Below, in pieces: positions 1 through 9,284 of a stretch of DNA of 64,000 nt (positions within the stretch are counted from its first letter, which is position 1; each line of letters starts with the position of its first letter). Below the pieces are notes generated by a model. The model was not told where the DNA came from. It saw only the letters and a program-made list of their open reading frames with translations, and did no database searches. A program made the translations under genes and the position numbers. Origin of the DNA: Rhizobium bangladeshense (GTDB lineage: Bacteria; Pseudomonadota; Alphaproteobacteria; Rhizobiales; Rhizobiaceae); assembly GCF_001662075.1 (NCBI RefSeq), contig NZ_LYPL01000002.1, positions 434,001 through 498,000 of the forward strand, read 5' to 3'.

Positions 1-1340
1 GGCAGGCTTTCGACCTCATTCCATCGCCCGCCGGAACCCTTCGGCAGCTCGGCGGAGGCGGAAGGAAGCAGCGCTGTCGAAAAGCCCAGCTTCTCGGCTT
101 CCTTGAGGCGCTGGGCGGTGTGCGCAACCGGTCGGATGGCGCCCGACAGGCTGACTTCGCCGAAATAGACGCAATCGGCGGGAAGGGCAATACCGGCGAG
201 CGACGAAACGAGCGCCGAGGCAACGGCGAGATCGGCCGCCGGTTCGGAGATGCGGTAGCCGCCGGCGACGTTCAGATAGACGTCGTGCTGGCCGAGCCTG
301 ACGCCGCAATGGGCCTCCAGCACCGCCAGGATCATCGACAGCCGGGCCGAATCCCAGCCGACCACGGCGCGCCGCGGCGTGCCGAGCGAGGTCGGCGCCA
401 CCAGCGCCTGCACCTCGACGAGCACGGGCCGCGTGCCCTCCATGCCGGCGAAGACGGCCGCACCCGGCGATTTTTCGTTACGCTCGCCGAGAAAGAGCTC
501 GGACGGATTGGCGACTTCGCGCAAGCCTTTGTCGGACATTTCGAAGACGCCGATTTCGTCGGTCGGGCCGAAGCGGTTCTTGACGGTGCGCAGGATGCGG
601 TAGTGATGGCCGCGATCGCCTTCGAAATAAAGCACCGCGTCGACCATGTGCTCGACGACGCGCGGTCCGGCGATCTGCCCGTCCTTGGTGACATGCCCGA
701 CCAGCACCATGGCAGCACCCGTCTGTTTGGCAAAACGGATCATCGACTGAACGCCGGTGCGCACCTGGGTCACCGTTCCAGGTGCGGATTCAGCGAGCTC
801 GCTCCACAGCGTCTGGATCGAGTCGATAATGACGAGATCAGGCCGTTTGCCTTCGGCGAGCGTCGCCAGAATATCCTCGACATTGGTTTCGGCCGCCAGC
901 ATCACGTCGGTATCGGCAGCGGCAAGACGCTGTGCTCGCAGACGGACCTGCGCCACCGCTTCCTCGCCGGAAACATAGATGATCTTGTGACCACGCCGCG
1001 CAAGAGCGGCGGCGGCCTGCATCAGCAGCGTCGATTTGCCGATGCCGGGATCGCCGCCGATAAGCACCGCCGAGCCGCGCACGAAGCCGCCGCCGAGCGC
1101 GCGGTCGAGTTCCGACATGGCGGTATGGATGCGCGGCGCCTCCTCGATCTCGCCGGAGAGCGCCGTCAGCGTCACCGGCCGGCCCTTCTTCGGCGTCTTG
1201 CCGGGGCCGGAGCCGATGCCGCCCATCGGGTCTTCCTCGACGATGGTGTTCCATTCGCCGCAATTGTCGCATTTGCCGGCCCAGCGGTTATGGACCGCGC
1301 CGCAATTCTGGCAGATGAACTGTGTCCTGGCCTTCGCCAT
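1..1340 (-). CDS. radA: DNA repair protein RadA (3' part cut by window edge)
   Basis: RadA is a RecA-like ATPase that helps process recombination intermediates. The ATG lies at 1338-1340 on the minus strand and the frame stays open to base 1, so the C-terminus is outside the window. The N-terminus carries a four-cysteine zinc finger (C10, C13, C24, C27), followed by a Walker A motif (GGDPGIGKST) and the RadA-specific KNRFG motif. The visible C-terminal part is the Lon-protease-like domain (YFGEVSLSGAIRPV). It follows alr, dnaB and the ribosomal operon in the same direction, but the LysE gene and alr lie between. The start is the first in-frame ATG before the zinc finger. Confidence 0.95.
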   Translation of the reverse strand, partial: MAKARTQFICQNCGAVHNRWAGKCDNCGEWNTIVEEDPMGGIGSGPGKTPKKGRPVTLTALSGEIEEAPRIHTAMSELDRALGGGFVRGSAVLIGGDPGIGKSTLLMQAAAALARRGHKIIYVSGEEAVAQVRLRAQRLAAADTDVMLAAETNVEDILATLAEGKRPDLVIIDSIQTLWSELAESAPGTVTQVRTGVQSMIRFAKQTGAAMVLVGHVTKDGQIAGPRVVEHMVDAVLYFEGDRGHHYRILRTVKNRFGPTDEIGVFEMSDKGLREVANPSELFLGERNEKSPGAAVFAGMEGTRPVLVEVQALVAPTSLGTPRRAVVGWDSARLSMILAVLEAHCGVRLGQHDVYLNVAGGYRISEPAADLAVASALVSSLAGIALPADCVYFGEVSLSGAIRPVAHTAQRLKEAEKLGFSTALLPSASAELPKGSGGRWNEVESL

Positions 1341-1503
1341 CAACTCTTTCTTTCAGTCGCGTTCTACAAAGAAGCACTCGAAGGCTTCATCGAATCATTG
1401 TCGTGCTTGAGATAATGGCTATCGCGACGGATCAAAACTAATGATTTCCCATCAGCCCTCGGCATGCCTATGCTTTTCACCTCTGATCACAGCTAGGTGG
1501 AAG

Positions 1504-2139
1504 ATGTTCGACTATTCGCTCGCGCACTGGCTTGCATTTCTATCGGCAGCGGTTTTGCTCAACCTGTCGCCAGGCCCCGACATCGCCTTCATCCTCGGCC
1601 ACACGATGAGGGGAGGGAAACGCGCCGGTTTTTCCGCATTGTTCGGCGTCTGGTCAGGCGCCTGCCTGCATGTGCTGATGGCGGCATTGGGCCTTTCCGC
1701 GGTGCTTGCCGCCTCTGCCTTCGCTTTCTCAACCGTCAAATGGCTCGGCGCCGCCTATCTCGTCTGGCTGGGCATCCAGGCTTTGCGCACCGGTGGTGGC
1801 AGCGGCCTGATCAAGGCGGCCGGTGAAAGCCTGCCGGTGGTAGGGATCTACCGACAGGGAATCCTGGTGTCGCTCCTCAATCCGAAAGTGGCGATATTCT
1901 TCCTGGCCTTCCTGCCGCAATTCGTCGTTGAAGGGGCAGGGCCGGCATGGGCTCAGCTAATGCTACATGGTGGGCTGATCATCGTTGTGGCCGCATTCAT
2001 CGAGCCGCCGCTCGTCCTTGTCGGAGGGCGGCTTGCCGATGCGCTCAGGCACAATCAAAAGGTCGGGCTATGGCTCGACCGCGGCCTCGGCGCGCTATTC
2101 GTGGCGCTCGGTGTCCGCCTTGCGCTAAGCAGCCGTTGA
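1504..2139 (+). CDS. LysE/RhtB family amino acid exporter
   Basis: A predicted inner-membrane exporter of amino acids or their analogues, 211 residues, the usual length for the family. It starts MFDYSLAHWLAF and carries the family signature LNLSPGPDIAFILGH near residue 20, with about six hydrophobic segments. I chose the ATG at 1504 because an AGGTGG ribosome site sits at 1495-1500; an upstream in-frame ATG at 1441 would add 21 residues unlike the family. It is divergent from radA and converges on alr, with the two coding ends overlapping by 15 bases. The substrate cannot be told from sequence. Confidence 0.85.
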   Translation: MFDYSLAHWLAFLSAAVLLNLSPGPDIAFILGHTMRGGKRAGFSALFGVWSGACLHVLMAALGLSAVLAASAFAFSTVKWLGAAYLVWLGIQALRTGGGSGLIKAAGESLPVVGIYRQGILVSLLNPKVAIFFLAFLPQFVVEGAGPAWAQLMLHGGLIIVVAAFIEPPLVLVGGRLADALRHNQKVGLWLDRGLGALFVALGVRLALSSR

Positions 2140-3306
2140 GGGGCGAGCTTCTTCGGCGACGTAGCGCCGCTCGTGGCGTAGCCCCAAGCTGGTCAGGATC
2201 TCGTATCCGATCGTGCCGGCCGCCCGTGCCACGTCGTCCAGCGCCATGTTCTTTCCGAATAGCTCGACATAGTCCCCGGCGCGCACGGCGTTTTCGGGCA
2301 GATCGGTGACATCGAAGATCGTCAGATCCATGGTGATCCGGCCGGCGACCGGAACCTTGTGTCCGGCGATGTAGCCATGTCCGCCCTGCGGCACGGCTTG
2401 GCGCAGCGGCACGCCGCCGCTCGACTGGCTGCGCATATAGCCGTCGGCATAACCGGCCGAGACGATCGCCAGCCGGCTGTCGCGGCGCAGCTGCAGCGCC
2501 CGCCCATAGCTGACGCTCTCACCGGCTTCGACGCTGCGCACCTGGATGACGCGCGCCTCCGCGGTAGCGACCGGCCGCATCGGGTTCGCCAAGCCGCAGA
2601 CCGCTTCGCCGCCATAGAGCGCGATGCCGGGGCGGGTCAGATCGAAGTGATAGTCCTCGCCGAGAAAGATGCCTGCCGAGGCGGCAAGGCTTGAATCGAT
2701 GCCTTCATAGGCGGCGGTAACCCTGCGGAATGATTCGAGCTGTTGCCGGTTCATCGTGTGGGTGGGATCGTCGCCGCAGGCGAGGTGGCTCATGACGAGC
2801 ACCGGTGCGAAGCTTGCCGGGCGCGAGACGTCGTCGGCAAGCGCGATAGCATCGTCGATACGCAGCCCCAGCCGGTTGAAGCCGGTGTCGACATGCAGCG
2901 CGCAAGGGTAATCGCCATAATCGGCAAGTACCGCCATCCAGAAGGCGAATTGCTCGTCGGAGGAAATCACCGGCACCAGGTCATTGTCGAAGAAGCGCCG
3001 TTCCGTGCCCGGCCAAATGCCTGACAGCACGAAGATGCGTGCATCCGGCGCATAGAGGCGAAGTGTCACGCCCTCATCGACGGTCGCGACGAAGAAATCC
3101 CGGGCGCCTGCCGTGTAGAGCGCTTCGCCAGCGTCCTCGATGCCGAGGCCGTAGGCATCCGCCTTGACGACGGCTGCGGCGCGCGCAGCACCCGAACGGC
3201 GCGCCATGTCGTGCCAGTTTTCCGTCAGCGCGGTGAGGTCGACGGTCAGCCGCAGACCCGCCGAGGAAAAATAGTCGTCGTCTGAGGCGTCCAGAAATTC
3301 GCTCAT
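2125..3306 (-). CDS. alr: Alanine racemase
   Basis: Interconverts L- and D-alanine for peptidoglycan synthesis using pyridoxal phosphate. The PLP-binding motif AVVKADAYGLG is present with K48 as the Schiff-base lysine, and the second catalytic tyrosine motif (SVSYGRAL) is in the C-terminal barrel half. At 393 residues it is slightly longer than typical because of an N-terminal extension of about 15 residues. It lies between dnaB and radA. Its 3' end overlaps the convergent exporter gene, so neither gene has room for its own terminator. It could equally be named dadX, but nothing here indicates catabolic linkage (no dadA). Confidence 0.92.
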   Translation of the reverse strand: MSEFLDASDDDYFSSAGLRLTVDLTALTENWHDMARRSGAARAAAVVKADAYGLGIEDAGEALYTAGARDFFVATVDEGVTLRLYAPDARIFVLSGIWPGTERRFFDNDLVPVISSDEQFAFWMAVLADYGDYPCALHVDTGFNRLGLRIDDAIALADDVSRPASFAPVLVMSHLACGDDPTHTMNRQQLESFRRVTAAYEGIDSSLAASAGIFLGEDYHFDLTRPGIALYGGEAVCGLANPMRPVATAEARVIQVRSVEAGESVSYGRALQLRRDSRLAIVSAGYADGYMRSQSSGGVPLRQAVPQGGHGYIAGHKVPVAGRITMDLTIFDVTDLPENAVRAGDYVELFGKNMALDDVARAAGTIGYEILTSLGLRHERRYVAEEARPSTAA

Positions 3307-3407
3307 GATCCACGTCGAAAAAGAGGCCGGAGAAAGGATTCTCCGGCCAGTCTAAAGCTCAACCCTGTCGAGGGAAAGGCCGAGGCTGGATGACAGCTGC
3401 AGCGTGA

Positions 3408-4910
3408 TCAATGCTCTTCATATTGAATGAAGGAGGGATCGGCGAGATCGGCAAAGCGCGTGAATTCCGCCTGGAAGGCGAGCTTCACCGTGCCCGTAGG
3501 CCCGTGGCGCTGCTTGGCGATAATGACGTCGGCCGTGCCCTTCACCTTGTCGAACAGCGCTTCCCATTCCGGATATTTCGGATCGTGGGGATCGCGCGGC
3601 TCCTGGTTCTTGACGTAATATTCCTCGCGGAACACGAACAGAACGACGTCGGCGTCCTGCTCGATCGAACCGGATTCACGAAGGTCGGAAAGCTGCGGCC
3701 GCTTGTCGTCACGGCTTTCGACCTGACGCGATAGCTGTGACAGCGCGATGATCGGAACGTTGAGCTCCTTGCCGAGCGCCTTCAGGCCGGTGGTGATCTG
3801 GGTGATTTCCTGGACGCGATTGTCGCTGGATTTGCCCGAGCCGGTCATCAGCTGCACGTAGTCGACCACGAGCACGTCGAGGCCGCGCTGACGCTTGAGA
3901 CGGCGCGCGCGTGCCGAAAGCTGAGCGATCGAGATACCGCCGGTCTGGTCGATATAGAGCGGCACCTTCTGCATCATCATCGAGCAGGCGACGAGCTTTT
4001 CGAAATCGGCATCGTTGATGTCGCCGCGGCGGATCTTCGAGGAGGAGACTTCCGTCTGCTCGGAGATGATTCGGGTGGCGAGCTGTTCTGACGACATTTC
4101 GAGCGAATAGAAGCCGACGACGCCGCCATTCCTGGCTTTCATGCTGCCGTCCGACTGCACTTCGCCCTCGTAGGCGGCGGCGATATTGTAGGCGATGTTG
4201 GTGGCAAGCGAGGTCTTGCCCATGCCCGGGCGCCCGGCGAGGATGATCAAGTCCGAGCGCTGCAGGCCGCCCATCTTGGCGTCCAGCGAGTGGATGCCGG
4301 TGGAAATGCCGGAAAGGCCACCGTCGCGTTCCTTGGCGACGGCCGCCATGTCGATCGCCAGCGCAACGGCGTCGTTGAAGGACTGGAATCCGCCGTCATA
4401 GCGGCCGTTTTCCGCAAGTTCGAAGAGTCGGCGTTCGGTATCCTCGATCTGCGACTGCGGCGGCATGTCGAGCGGTGCGTCATAGGCGATGTTGACGACA
4501 TCCTCGCCGATGGTGATCAGCGCCCGGCGCAGCGCCAGGTCATAGATCGCTCTTCCGTAATCCTCGGCATTGATGACGGTCACGGCGTTGCTGACCAGGC
4601 TCGCCAGATATTGCGAAACCGTCATGTCGCCGACCTTTTCGTCGGCCTTGAGGAAGGTCTTGATCGTTACCGGGTTGGCGATTTTGCCCATGCGGATAAT
4701 GTCGCCGGCGACCTCGAAGATCTTCCGGTGCAGCGGTTCGTAGAGATGGATCGGCTTGAGGAAGTCCGACACCCGGTAATAGGCGTCGTTGTTCATCAGA
4801 ATAGCACCCAGAAGCGCCTGCTCGGCCTCGATGTTGTTGGGTGCTTCGCGATAATGCTGCTCCGAGGGGGCAACAGCTGCAATCTTTCGAGCGGCGTCGT
4901 TCATCATCAT
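3408..4910 (-). CDS. dnaB: Replicative DNA helicase DnaB
   Basis: The hexameric replication-fork helicase, 500 residues. Residues about 20-130 are the DnaB N-terminal domain; the RecA-like domain has Walker A GRPGMGKT at 226-233 and a Walker B-type VVDYVQLM. No intein is present: the Walker A and downstream helicase motifs are continuous. Three consecutive ATG codons (4910, 4907, 4904) open the gene; I took the first. The reading frame stays open 141 bases further upstream, but that stretch does not look like DnaB. It follows rplI after a terminator, so it probably has its own promoter in 4911-5227. Confidence 0.95.
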   Translation of the reverse strand: MMMNDAARKIAAVAPSEQHYREAPNNIEAEQALLGAILMNNDAYYRVSDFLKPIHLYEPLHRKIFEVAGDIIRMGKIANPVTIKTFLKADEKVGDMTVSQYLASLVSNAVTVINAEDYGRAIYDLALRRALITIGEDVVNIAYDAPLDMPPQSQIEDTERRLFELAENGRYDGGFQSFNDAVALAIDMAAVAKERDGGLSGISTGIHSLDAKMGGLQRSDLIILAGRPGMGKTSLATNIAYNIAAAYEGEVQSDGSMKARNGGVVGFYSLEMSSEQLATRIISEQTEVSSSKIRRGDINDADFEKLVACSMMMQKVPLYIDQTGGISIAQLSARARRLKRQRGLDVLVVDYVQLMTGSGKSSDNRVQEITQITTGLKALGKELNVPIIALSQLSRQVESRDDKRPQLSDLRESGSIEQDADVVLFVFREEYYVKNQEPRDPHDPKYPEWEALFDKVKGTADVIIAKQRHGPTGTVKLAFQAEFTRFADLADPSFIQYEEH

Positions 4911-5278
4911 CCGTTCTGTCTTTTTCCAACTCCGGATTTGCAATTCCGGATGGAGAAAATCAAGGGGCTGCAAAAGGCCCGGAGGCCCGCATCGCCTAAA
5001 TCCCGAACGCTGTGCACGTTGTTCGACTTCTCCACAGTCCGGGGGCGACACAAGCGAGAAATACCGGGAGTGTCACCCTCAGGACACGGCACGGAGCCGA
5101 CTCAGCTCATTCGTTCCGGAGATGGACATGGTAACGCGATGACATCGGGCACGCAGCAAAAACATCCGGAAATCCCCTGTAAAAGATGATCTCCCCGGTT
5201 GTTTCCAACCAAGCGGATGAAACGAAAAAGCCCGGCGCAACGGCCGGGCTTCCTGTCGCGGATCGTGTCCGGCGAGAC
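4911..5278. other. Intergenic region between dnaB and rplI
   Basis: 368 bases without a convincing gene. The right end holds the rplI terminator. The remainder is the presumed dnaB leader on the minus strand; short TCCGGA-containing repeats lie near 4930-4950, but no strong -35/-10 pair stands out. Confidence 0.6.
5228..5251 (-). terminator. Rho-independent terminator after rplI
   Basis: A perfect 9-bp stem (5228-5236 with 5243-5251, AAGCCCGGC/GCCGGGCTT) and a 6-base loop, followed on the minus strand by a run of T. It lies 28 bases beyond the rplI stop and ends the S6-S18-L9 operon. Confidence 0.85.
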
Positions 5279-5857
5279 TTATGCTTCGTCTTCGTCGATG
5301 CCGTCGGCTTCCGGATCGAAGAAATCTTCCGGACGCAGCGCGTCTTCGTCGACGCCGTAGATCGCGTCGACCGAGGTGAGTTCTTCGCCCTTGGCCTGGC
5401 GCTCAGCCTCGTCGGCGGAACGGGCAACGTTCAGCTCGATATTGATTTCGACTTCGGCATGCAGCTGCAGCTCGACCTTGTGCAGGCCGATCGCCTTGAT
5501 CGGCGTGTTCAGGTGAACCTGGTTGCGGCCGATGTTGAAGCCTTCGGCAGCGAGAATCTCGACGACGTCACGGGCAGCGACCGAGCCGTAGAGCTGGCCG
5601 GTTTCGCCGGCGGAGCGCACGACGATGAAGGACTTGCCGTCGAGAACGTCGGCGACCTTCTGGGCTTCCGACTTGCGCTCGAGGTTGCGGGCTTCGAGCG
5701 TCGCGCGCTCGGCTTCGAAGCGGGTCTTGTTGGCGGCGTTGGCCCGCAGCGCCTTGCCGAGCGGCAGCAGGTAGTTACGGGCAAAGCCGTCGCGAACCTT
5801 TACGGTTTCGCCCATCTGGCCGAGCTTGGAGATGCGTTCGAGAAGGATGACTTCCAT
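5279..5857 (-). CDS. rplI: 50S ribosomal protein L9
   Basis: L9 binds 23S rRNA and bridges ribosomes. The start [16 protein letters not shown] and the conserved GFARNYLLP region define the N-terminal domain, joined by a long helix to the C-terminal domain. At 192 residues it is about 40 longer than the E. coli protein; the extra part is a strongly acidic tail rich in Asp and Glu. An AAGGA ribosome site precedes the ATG. Last gene of the rpsF-rpsR-DUF2232-rplI group; a terminator follows. Confidence 0.97.
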   Translation of the reverse strand: MEVILLERISKLGQMGETVKVRDGFARNYLLPLGKALRANAANKTRFEAERATLEARNLERKSEAQKVADVLDGKSFIVVRSAGETGQLYGSVAARDVVEILAAEGFNIGRNQVHLNTPIKAIGLHKVELQLHAEVEINIELNVARSADEAERQAKGEELTSVDAIYGVDEDALRPEDFFDPEADGIDEDEA

Positions 5858-5878
5858 TTTCTTTGTCCTTTCTGTGTC

Positions 5879-6865
5879 TCAGATTTTCGTATCGGGTTGT
5901 TTGGGGGTATCGGCATCTTTCGTCGGGGTCAGCGCGATCGCTTTGCGCGTATCGCTAAGACCCACGACCAGGATGAGGAGAGCTGGCAGCAGCATGAGCA
6001 TCGAGGCCAGGTAGCAGAGGATGAGGGCCGGCAAGCGCCAGTCCTTGCCGCGCGTGCGGAAATGCAGCGAGGCGAAGCCGGAGAGCATGAAGCCGGCGCC
6101 GAAAGTGCCAATCACGGTCGCGCCGATCAGCGCCGGAACGCCGCCGAAGAAGCAGGCGGCAAGCCCGGCGAGGAAGATGAAGATCGAGTTGCGGTTCATG
6201 CGCAGCGACGAGGGAATGTCCTCGCGGGGGCGGAGGCCGCGGCCGGATGCTGCAACGATGCGCACCGCGAAATAATAGGCGGCGAACAGCATCGTCACCC
6301 ACATGCCGCCCTGCAAAGCCGGCAGCATCAGCAGGATCAGCGATTTGGTCTGCGCGGTCGCCGCCGGATCGGGCATGAATTCCGGCTGCTGCTGCTTGAG
6401 AGAGGTAATCAGCAGATCGACGATCGGATCGGTGATCTCGGGCCCGTAGCCGATTATCACACCGATGACGATGACGGCGAACGTCACCAGGCCGCAGAGA
6501 TGCAGCAGGATATCGGAGAGCGGATACCAGGCGAGCAGGTGGTCCGGACCGCCGAGTTCGGATGCGGGGCGGGCGAGATTGGCGAGGTGGCTGAGCCAGC
6601 CGGCCGGCAGCAGCGTCACCAGCGTCATGATCAGCGCGAAGGAGGGCGAGATGAACGCGGCGCCGAGTGCGGCTGCAGTGACGACGGCCACAATCGCGGC
6701 GGCATTGCCCCAGCCGAGCCCTACAAGCAGGATCGGCAGTGCCGAAGCAGTATAGAGGAGCGCACTGAAAAAGGACGGCTGCACGCTCGCGCCCAGCACC
6801 AGCAGGGCAGCGGTCAAGCCGGCGAGTGCGCCGGTCAGCAGCGTTTTAAGGTCCAGTCGTTTCAA
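5879..6865 (-). CDS. DUF2232 family multi-pass membrane protein
   Basis: A 328-residue integral membrane protein with about eight hydrophobic segments, matching the DUF2232 family found between rpsR and rplI in many Alphaproteobacteria. The function is not known. The C-terminus is polar (TPTKDADTPKQPDTKI). The start is a TTG at 6865 preceded by AGGA eight bases upstream; no ATG fits near the conserved N-terminus. It lies 21 bases from rplI and 149 bases from rpsR; the larger gap holds a hairpin. Its fixed place inside a ribosomal protein operon suggests co-expression with ribosome production, which is inference. Confidence 0.8.
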   Translation of the reverse strand: MKRLDLKTLLTGALAGLTAALLVLGASVQPSFFSALLYTASALPILLVGLGWGNAAAIVAVVTAAALGAAFISPSFALIMTLVTLLPAGWLSHLANLARPASELGGPDHLLAWYPLSDILLHLCGLVTFAVIVIGVIIGYGPEITDPIVDLLITSLKQQQPEFMPDPAATAQTKSLILLMLPALQGGMWVTMLFAAYYFAVRIVAASGRGLRPREDIPSSLRMNRNSIFIFLAGLAACFFGGVPALIGATVIGTFGAGFMLSGFASLHFRTRGKDWRLPALILCYLASMLMLLPALLILVVGLSDTRKAIALTPTKDADTPKQPDTKI

Positions 6866-6979
6866 GGTCGCTGTCCTGCTTCATCAAGCAGTTAGAGGAT
6901 GTTGCTGAATCGAATTCAGAAACGTCTCAACATGGGTTTTTAACAGTTCCGATCCGCGCCCATCGCGGAAGGGAGGCAA

Positions 6980-7002
6980 CCCCCGGATCAGAAATCCGGG
7001 GG
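6980..7002 (-). other. Hairpin between rpsR and the DUF2232 gene
   Basis: A perfect 9-bp stem (6980-6988 CCCCCGGAT with 6994-7002 ATCCGGGGG) and a 5-base loop, 12 bases after the rpsR stop. No T run follows on either strand, so it is unlikely to be a full intrinsic terminator. It may be a partial attenuator or an RNA-processing or stability element that sets the ratio of ribosomal proteins to the membrane protein. Confidence 0.6.
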
Positions 7003-7014
7003 TCACATATTCTA

Positions 7015-7263
7015 TTAGGCGACGACGTACGGCAGCAGGCCGAGGAAACGGGCGCGCTTGATCGCCTGGGCGAGTTCGCGCTGCTTCTTCTGGGAAACGG
7101 CCGTGATGCGGGACGGAACGATCTTGCCGCGCTCGGAAATGTAGCGCTGCAGCAGGCGAACGTCCTTGTAGTCGATCCGCGGTGCGTTTGCGCCGGAGAA
7201 CGGGCAGGTCTTGCGGCGGCGATGGAACGGGCGGCGGACCGGTGCGGAGGAAGCTTCAGACAT
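7015..7263 (-). CDS. rpsR: 30S ribosomal protein S18
   Basis: An 82-residue small-subunit protein that binds 16S rRNA as a heterodimer with S6, encoded just upstream. The core [19 protein letters not shown] and the [12 protein letters not shown] end are typical. An AAGGAG ribosome site precedes the ATG at 7263. The gap from the rpsF stop is 12 bases, so the two genes are co-transcribed. Confidence 0.97.
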   Translation of the reverse strand: MSEASSAPVRRPFHRRRKTCPFSGANAPRIDYKDVRLLQRYISERGKIVPSRITAVSQKKQRELAQAIKRARFLGLLPYVVA

Positions 7264-7275
7264 TCTTATATCTCC

Positions 7276-7734
7276 TTATGCACGGTCTTCGCGGGGAGCG
7301 CGATCCGGACGCGGGCCGCGCTGGAAGTCGCCGTCACGGCGCGGCGGACGGTCACCGAATTCGCGGCGCGGGCCACGGTCGCCGCCTTCACGCGGGCCGC
7401 GGTCGTCGCGGTCGCGCTTCTGCAGCATGGCAGACGGGCCTTCTTCGTGCTTTTCGACGGCGATGGTCATGTAGCGAAGAACGTCTTCGCTGATGCGCAT
7501 CTGACGTTCCATTTCCTGGATCGCAGCAGCCGGAGCATCGATGTCCATCAGCGCGTAATGCGCCTTGCGGTTCTTCTTGATGCGGTAGGTGAGGGACTTG
7601 AGGCCCCAGTTCTCGATACGCCCGACTTTGCCGCCGTTTGCTTCGATCACACCCTTGTACTGTTCTACGAGGGCATCGACCTGCTGAGCGGAAATATCCT
7701 GCCGGGCAAGGAATACATGTTCATAAAGAGCCAT
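7276..7734 (-). CDS. rpsF: 30S ribosomal protein S6
   Basis: Small-subunit protein that pairs with S18. The first 100 residues are the S6 fold ([30 protein letters not shown]). The last 50 residues are a low-complexity tail rich in Arg, Asp, Gly and Pro, making the protein 152 residues rather than the E. coli 131-135. First gene of the operon, with a structured leader of about 200 bases upstream. Confidence 0.97.
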   Translation of the reverse strand: MALYEHVFLARQDISAQQVDALVEQYKGVIEANGGKVGRIENWGLKSLTYRIKKNRKAHYALMDIDAPAAAIQEMERQMRISEDVLRYMTIAVEKHEEGPSAMLQKRDRDDRGPREGGDRGPRREFGDRPPRRDGDFQRGPRPDRAPREDRA

Positions 7735-8039
7735 GACAGCTTTGCCTTTCTTGCGTTTGGTTCAACCCGATATTCGGCGGCTAAGCCTCAACGACTGCTC
7801 CTGATAGGGCGGACCCAGGCAAGAAAAGCGTTTCCGAGACGGTCGAGAGCGGAGACACGGGAGGCTGGAACGCTTCCGTTCCGAACGATTTGCGATTAGC
7901 AAACCGGCCCTCCGTTCAGCCACCAGCCAGAAGACCGGGTTAACGAACAGGGCGGCTTATACGGATTTTTCGGGGAAAGGCAACCCCAATCGGACATTCG
8001 AGCCCGACGGAGACCAATCGTTAGCGCCGGGCCGGGCCA
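7735..8039 (-). promoter_or_regulatory. rpsF leader region with hairpins
   Basis: 305 bases without a gene. On the minus strand it forms the untranslated leader of the S6-S18 operon. Visible structures: a perfect inverted repeat GGAACG/CGTTCC (7867-7872, 7877-7882), TTTGC/GCAAA (7889-7893, 7899-7903) and CCGA/TCGG (7767-7770, 7774-7777) just upstream of the start. Leader RNAs of rpsF in many bacteria bind the S6-S18 complex; whether this one does is not shown by sequence. Confidence 0.5.
7956..7983 (-). promoter_or_regulatory. Candidate rpsF promoter
   Basis: On the minus strand a TTGCCT box (7978-7983) and a TATAAG box (7956-7961) are separated by 16 bases, close to the housekeeping sigma consensus. 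It would give a leader of roughly 210 bases. Confidence 0.5.
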
Positions 8040-9083
8040 TCAGAGCGTCAGCGGATACTGCCGGTGCACCTTGGCAATCTCCGCCAGCACCTCTTCTGAA
8101 AGCGTCAGCTCGACTGCGCCGAGATCCGTTTTCAACTGCTCCATCGAGGTTGCGCCGATGATGACCGAAGCCATGAAGGGTCTCGACAGGCAGAAGGCGA
8201 GCGCCATGGCCGCCGGGTCGAGACCGTATCGGGCGGCGATTTCCAGATAGGCCTTGGTCGCCGGCTCCTGCAGCGGCTGCAGGCGGCCGCCGATATCGGG
8301 ATTGATCGAAGCGCGCGACCCCTTCGGCTTGCCGCCATCGACATATTTGCCGGTCAGGATGCCGCCGGCGAGCGGCGAATAGGCGAGCAGCCCGACATCC
8401 TCGTAATGCGAGAGCTCGGCGAGATCGAGATCGAAATGGCGGTAGAGCAGATTGTACTCGTTCTGAACGCTGGCGACGCGCGGCAGGCTCTTCTGTTCTG
8501 ACAGCGTCAGGTATTTCTGGATGCCCCAGGTGGTTTCGTTGGAAAGGCCGATCGCCCGGATCTTGCCTTCCTTGACCAGTGCCCCCAACGTTTCCAGGAT
8601 GTCGAGCATGTTGGCGACGGCTTTGTCGCGATCCTGGTTGAAGGGGTTGTAGTTCCAGTTCTGCCGGAAGTGGAAATGCCCGCGGTTCGGCCAGTGCACC
8701 TGGTAGAGGTCGACATAATCCGTCTTCAACCGCTTCAAGCTGGCCTCGAGCGCCAGGCGGATATTCTTTGCATCCGCGCCTTCGCCGCCGCGTATATAAT
8801 CGCGGCCGCGGCCGGCGACCTTGGTGGCGAGCACGATCTCTCTTCGCTTGCCGGACTTTTCGAACCAGCTGCCGATATAGTCTTCGGTCCAGCCCTGTGT
8901 TTCAGGCGAAACCGGCGTTGTCGGGTAAAGCTCGGCGGTATCGAAGAAATTGACGCCTTTCTCGACGGCATAATTCATCTGCGCATGCGCGTCGCTTTCG
9001 CTGTTCTGCGAGCCCCAGGTCATGGTGCCGAGGCAGATTTCTGAAACGGAAATCTCGGTCCGGCCTAGCGATTTGTACTTCAT
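8040..9083 (-). CDS. Aldo-keto reductase, Tas-like
   Basis: An NADP(H)-dependent oxidoreductase of the aldo-keto reductase superfamily, 347 residues, closely resembling E. coli Tas over its whole length (start KSLGRTEISVSEICLGTMTWG; end of the type LSEEVLAEIAKVH). The catalytic tetrad is intact: D48, Y53, K88 and H130. The ATG at 9083 aligns with Tas; the frame extends upstream without family similarity. It is divergent from fabD, with 201 bases between. The physiological substrate is unknown. Confidence 0.88.
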   Translation of the reverse strand: MKYKSLGRTEISVSEICLGTMTWGSQNSESDAHAQMNYAVEKGVNFFDTAELYPTTPVSPETQGWTEDYIGSWFEKSGKRREIVLATKVAGRGRDYIRGGEGADAKNIRLALEASLKRLKTDYVDLYQVHWPNRGHFHFRQNWNYNPFNQDRDKAVANMLDILETLGALVKEGKIRAIGLSNETTWGIQKYLTLSEQKSLPRVASVQNEYNLLYRHFDLDLAELSHYEDVGLLAYSPLAGGILTGKYVDGGKPKGSRASINPDIGGRLQPLQEPATKAYLEIAARYGLDPAAMALAFCLSRPFMASVIIGATSMEQLKTDLGAVELTLSEEVLAEIAKVHRQYPLTL

Positions 9084-9284
9084 GGGAAAACCTTGGGAGA
9101 GAGGTGGAAGTCTTGGGAAGCTCAGCGCGAATCTAAGCCGGATTTGGCGGAGCGCAAGAGCAAAAGCCGGGCTTTTGCGCCGGTGCGAAAGGCTTTGCGC
9201 AGAAGGTGCCGCCACTTGACTCTGCCGGAAAGAATGTCAATTGGAGGCAAAACAGCCTCGAGGGGCGCAATCAGGGACATCAGA

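Noticed and set aside
4902..4910. Three tandem ATG codons at the dnaB start as a regulatory feature
   Set aside because: Likely just start-site redundancy; no supporting structure seen.
5186..6895. 569-codon plus-strand open frame over rplI and the DUF2232 gene
   Set aside because: Antisense shadow; spans a terminator and two genuine genes.
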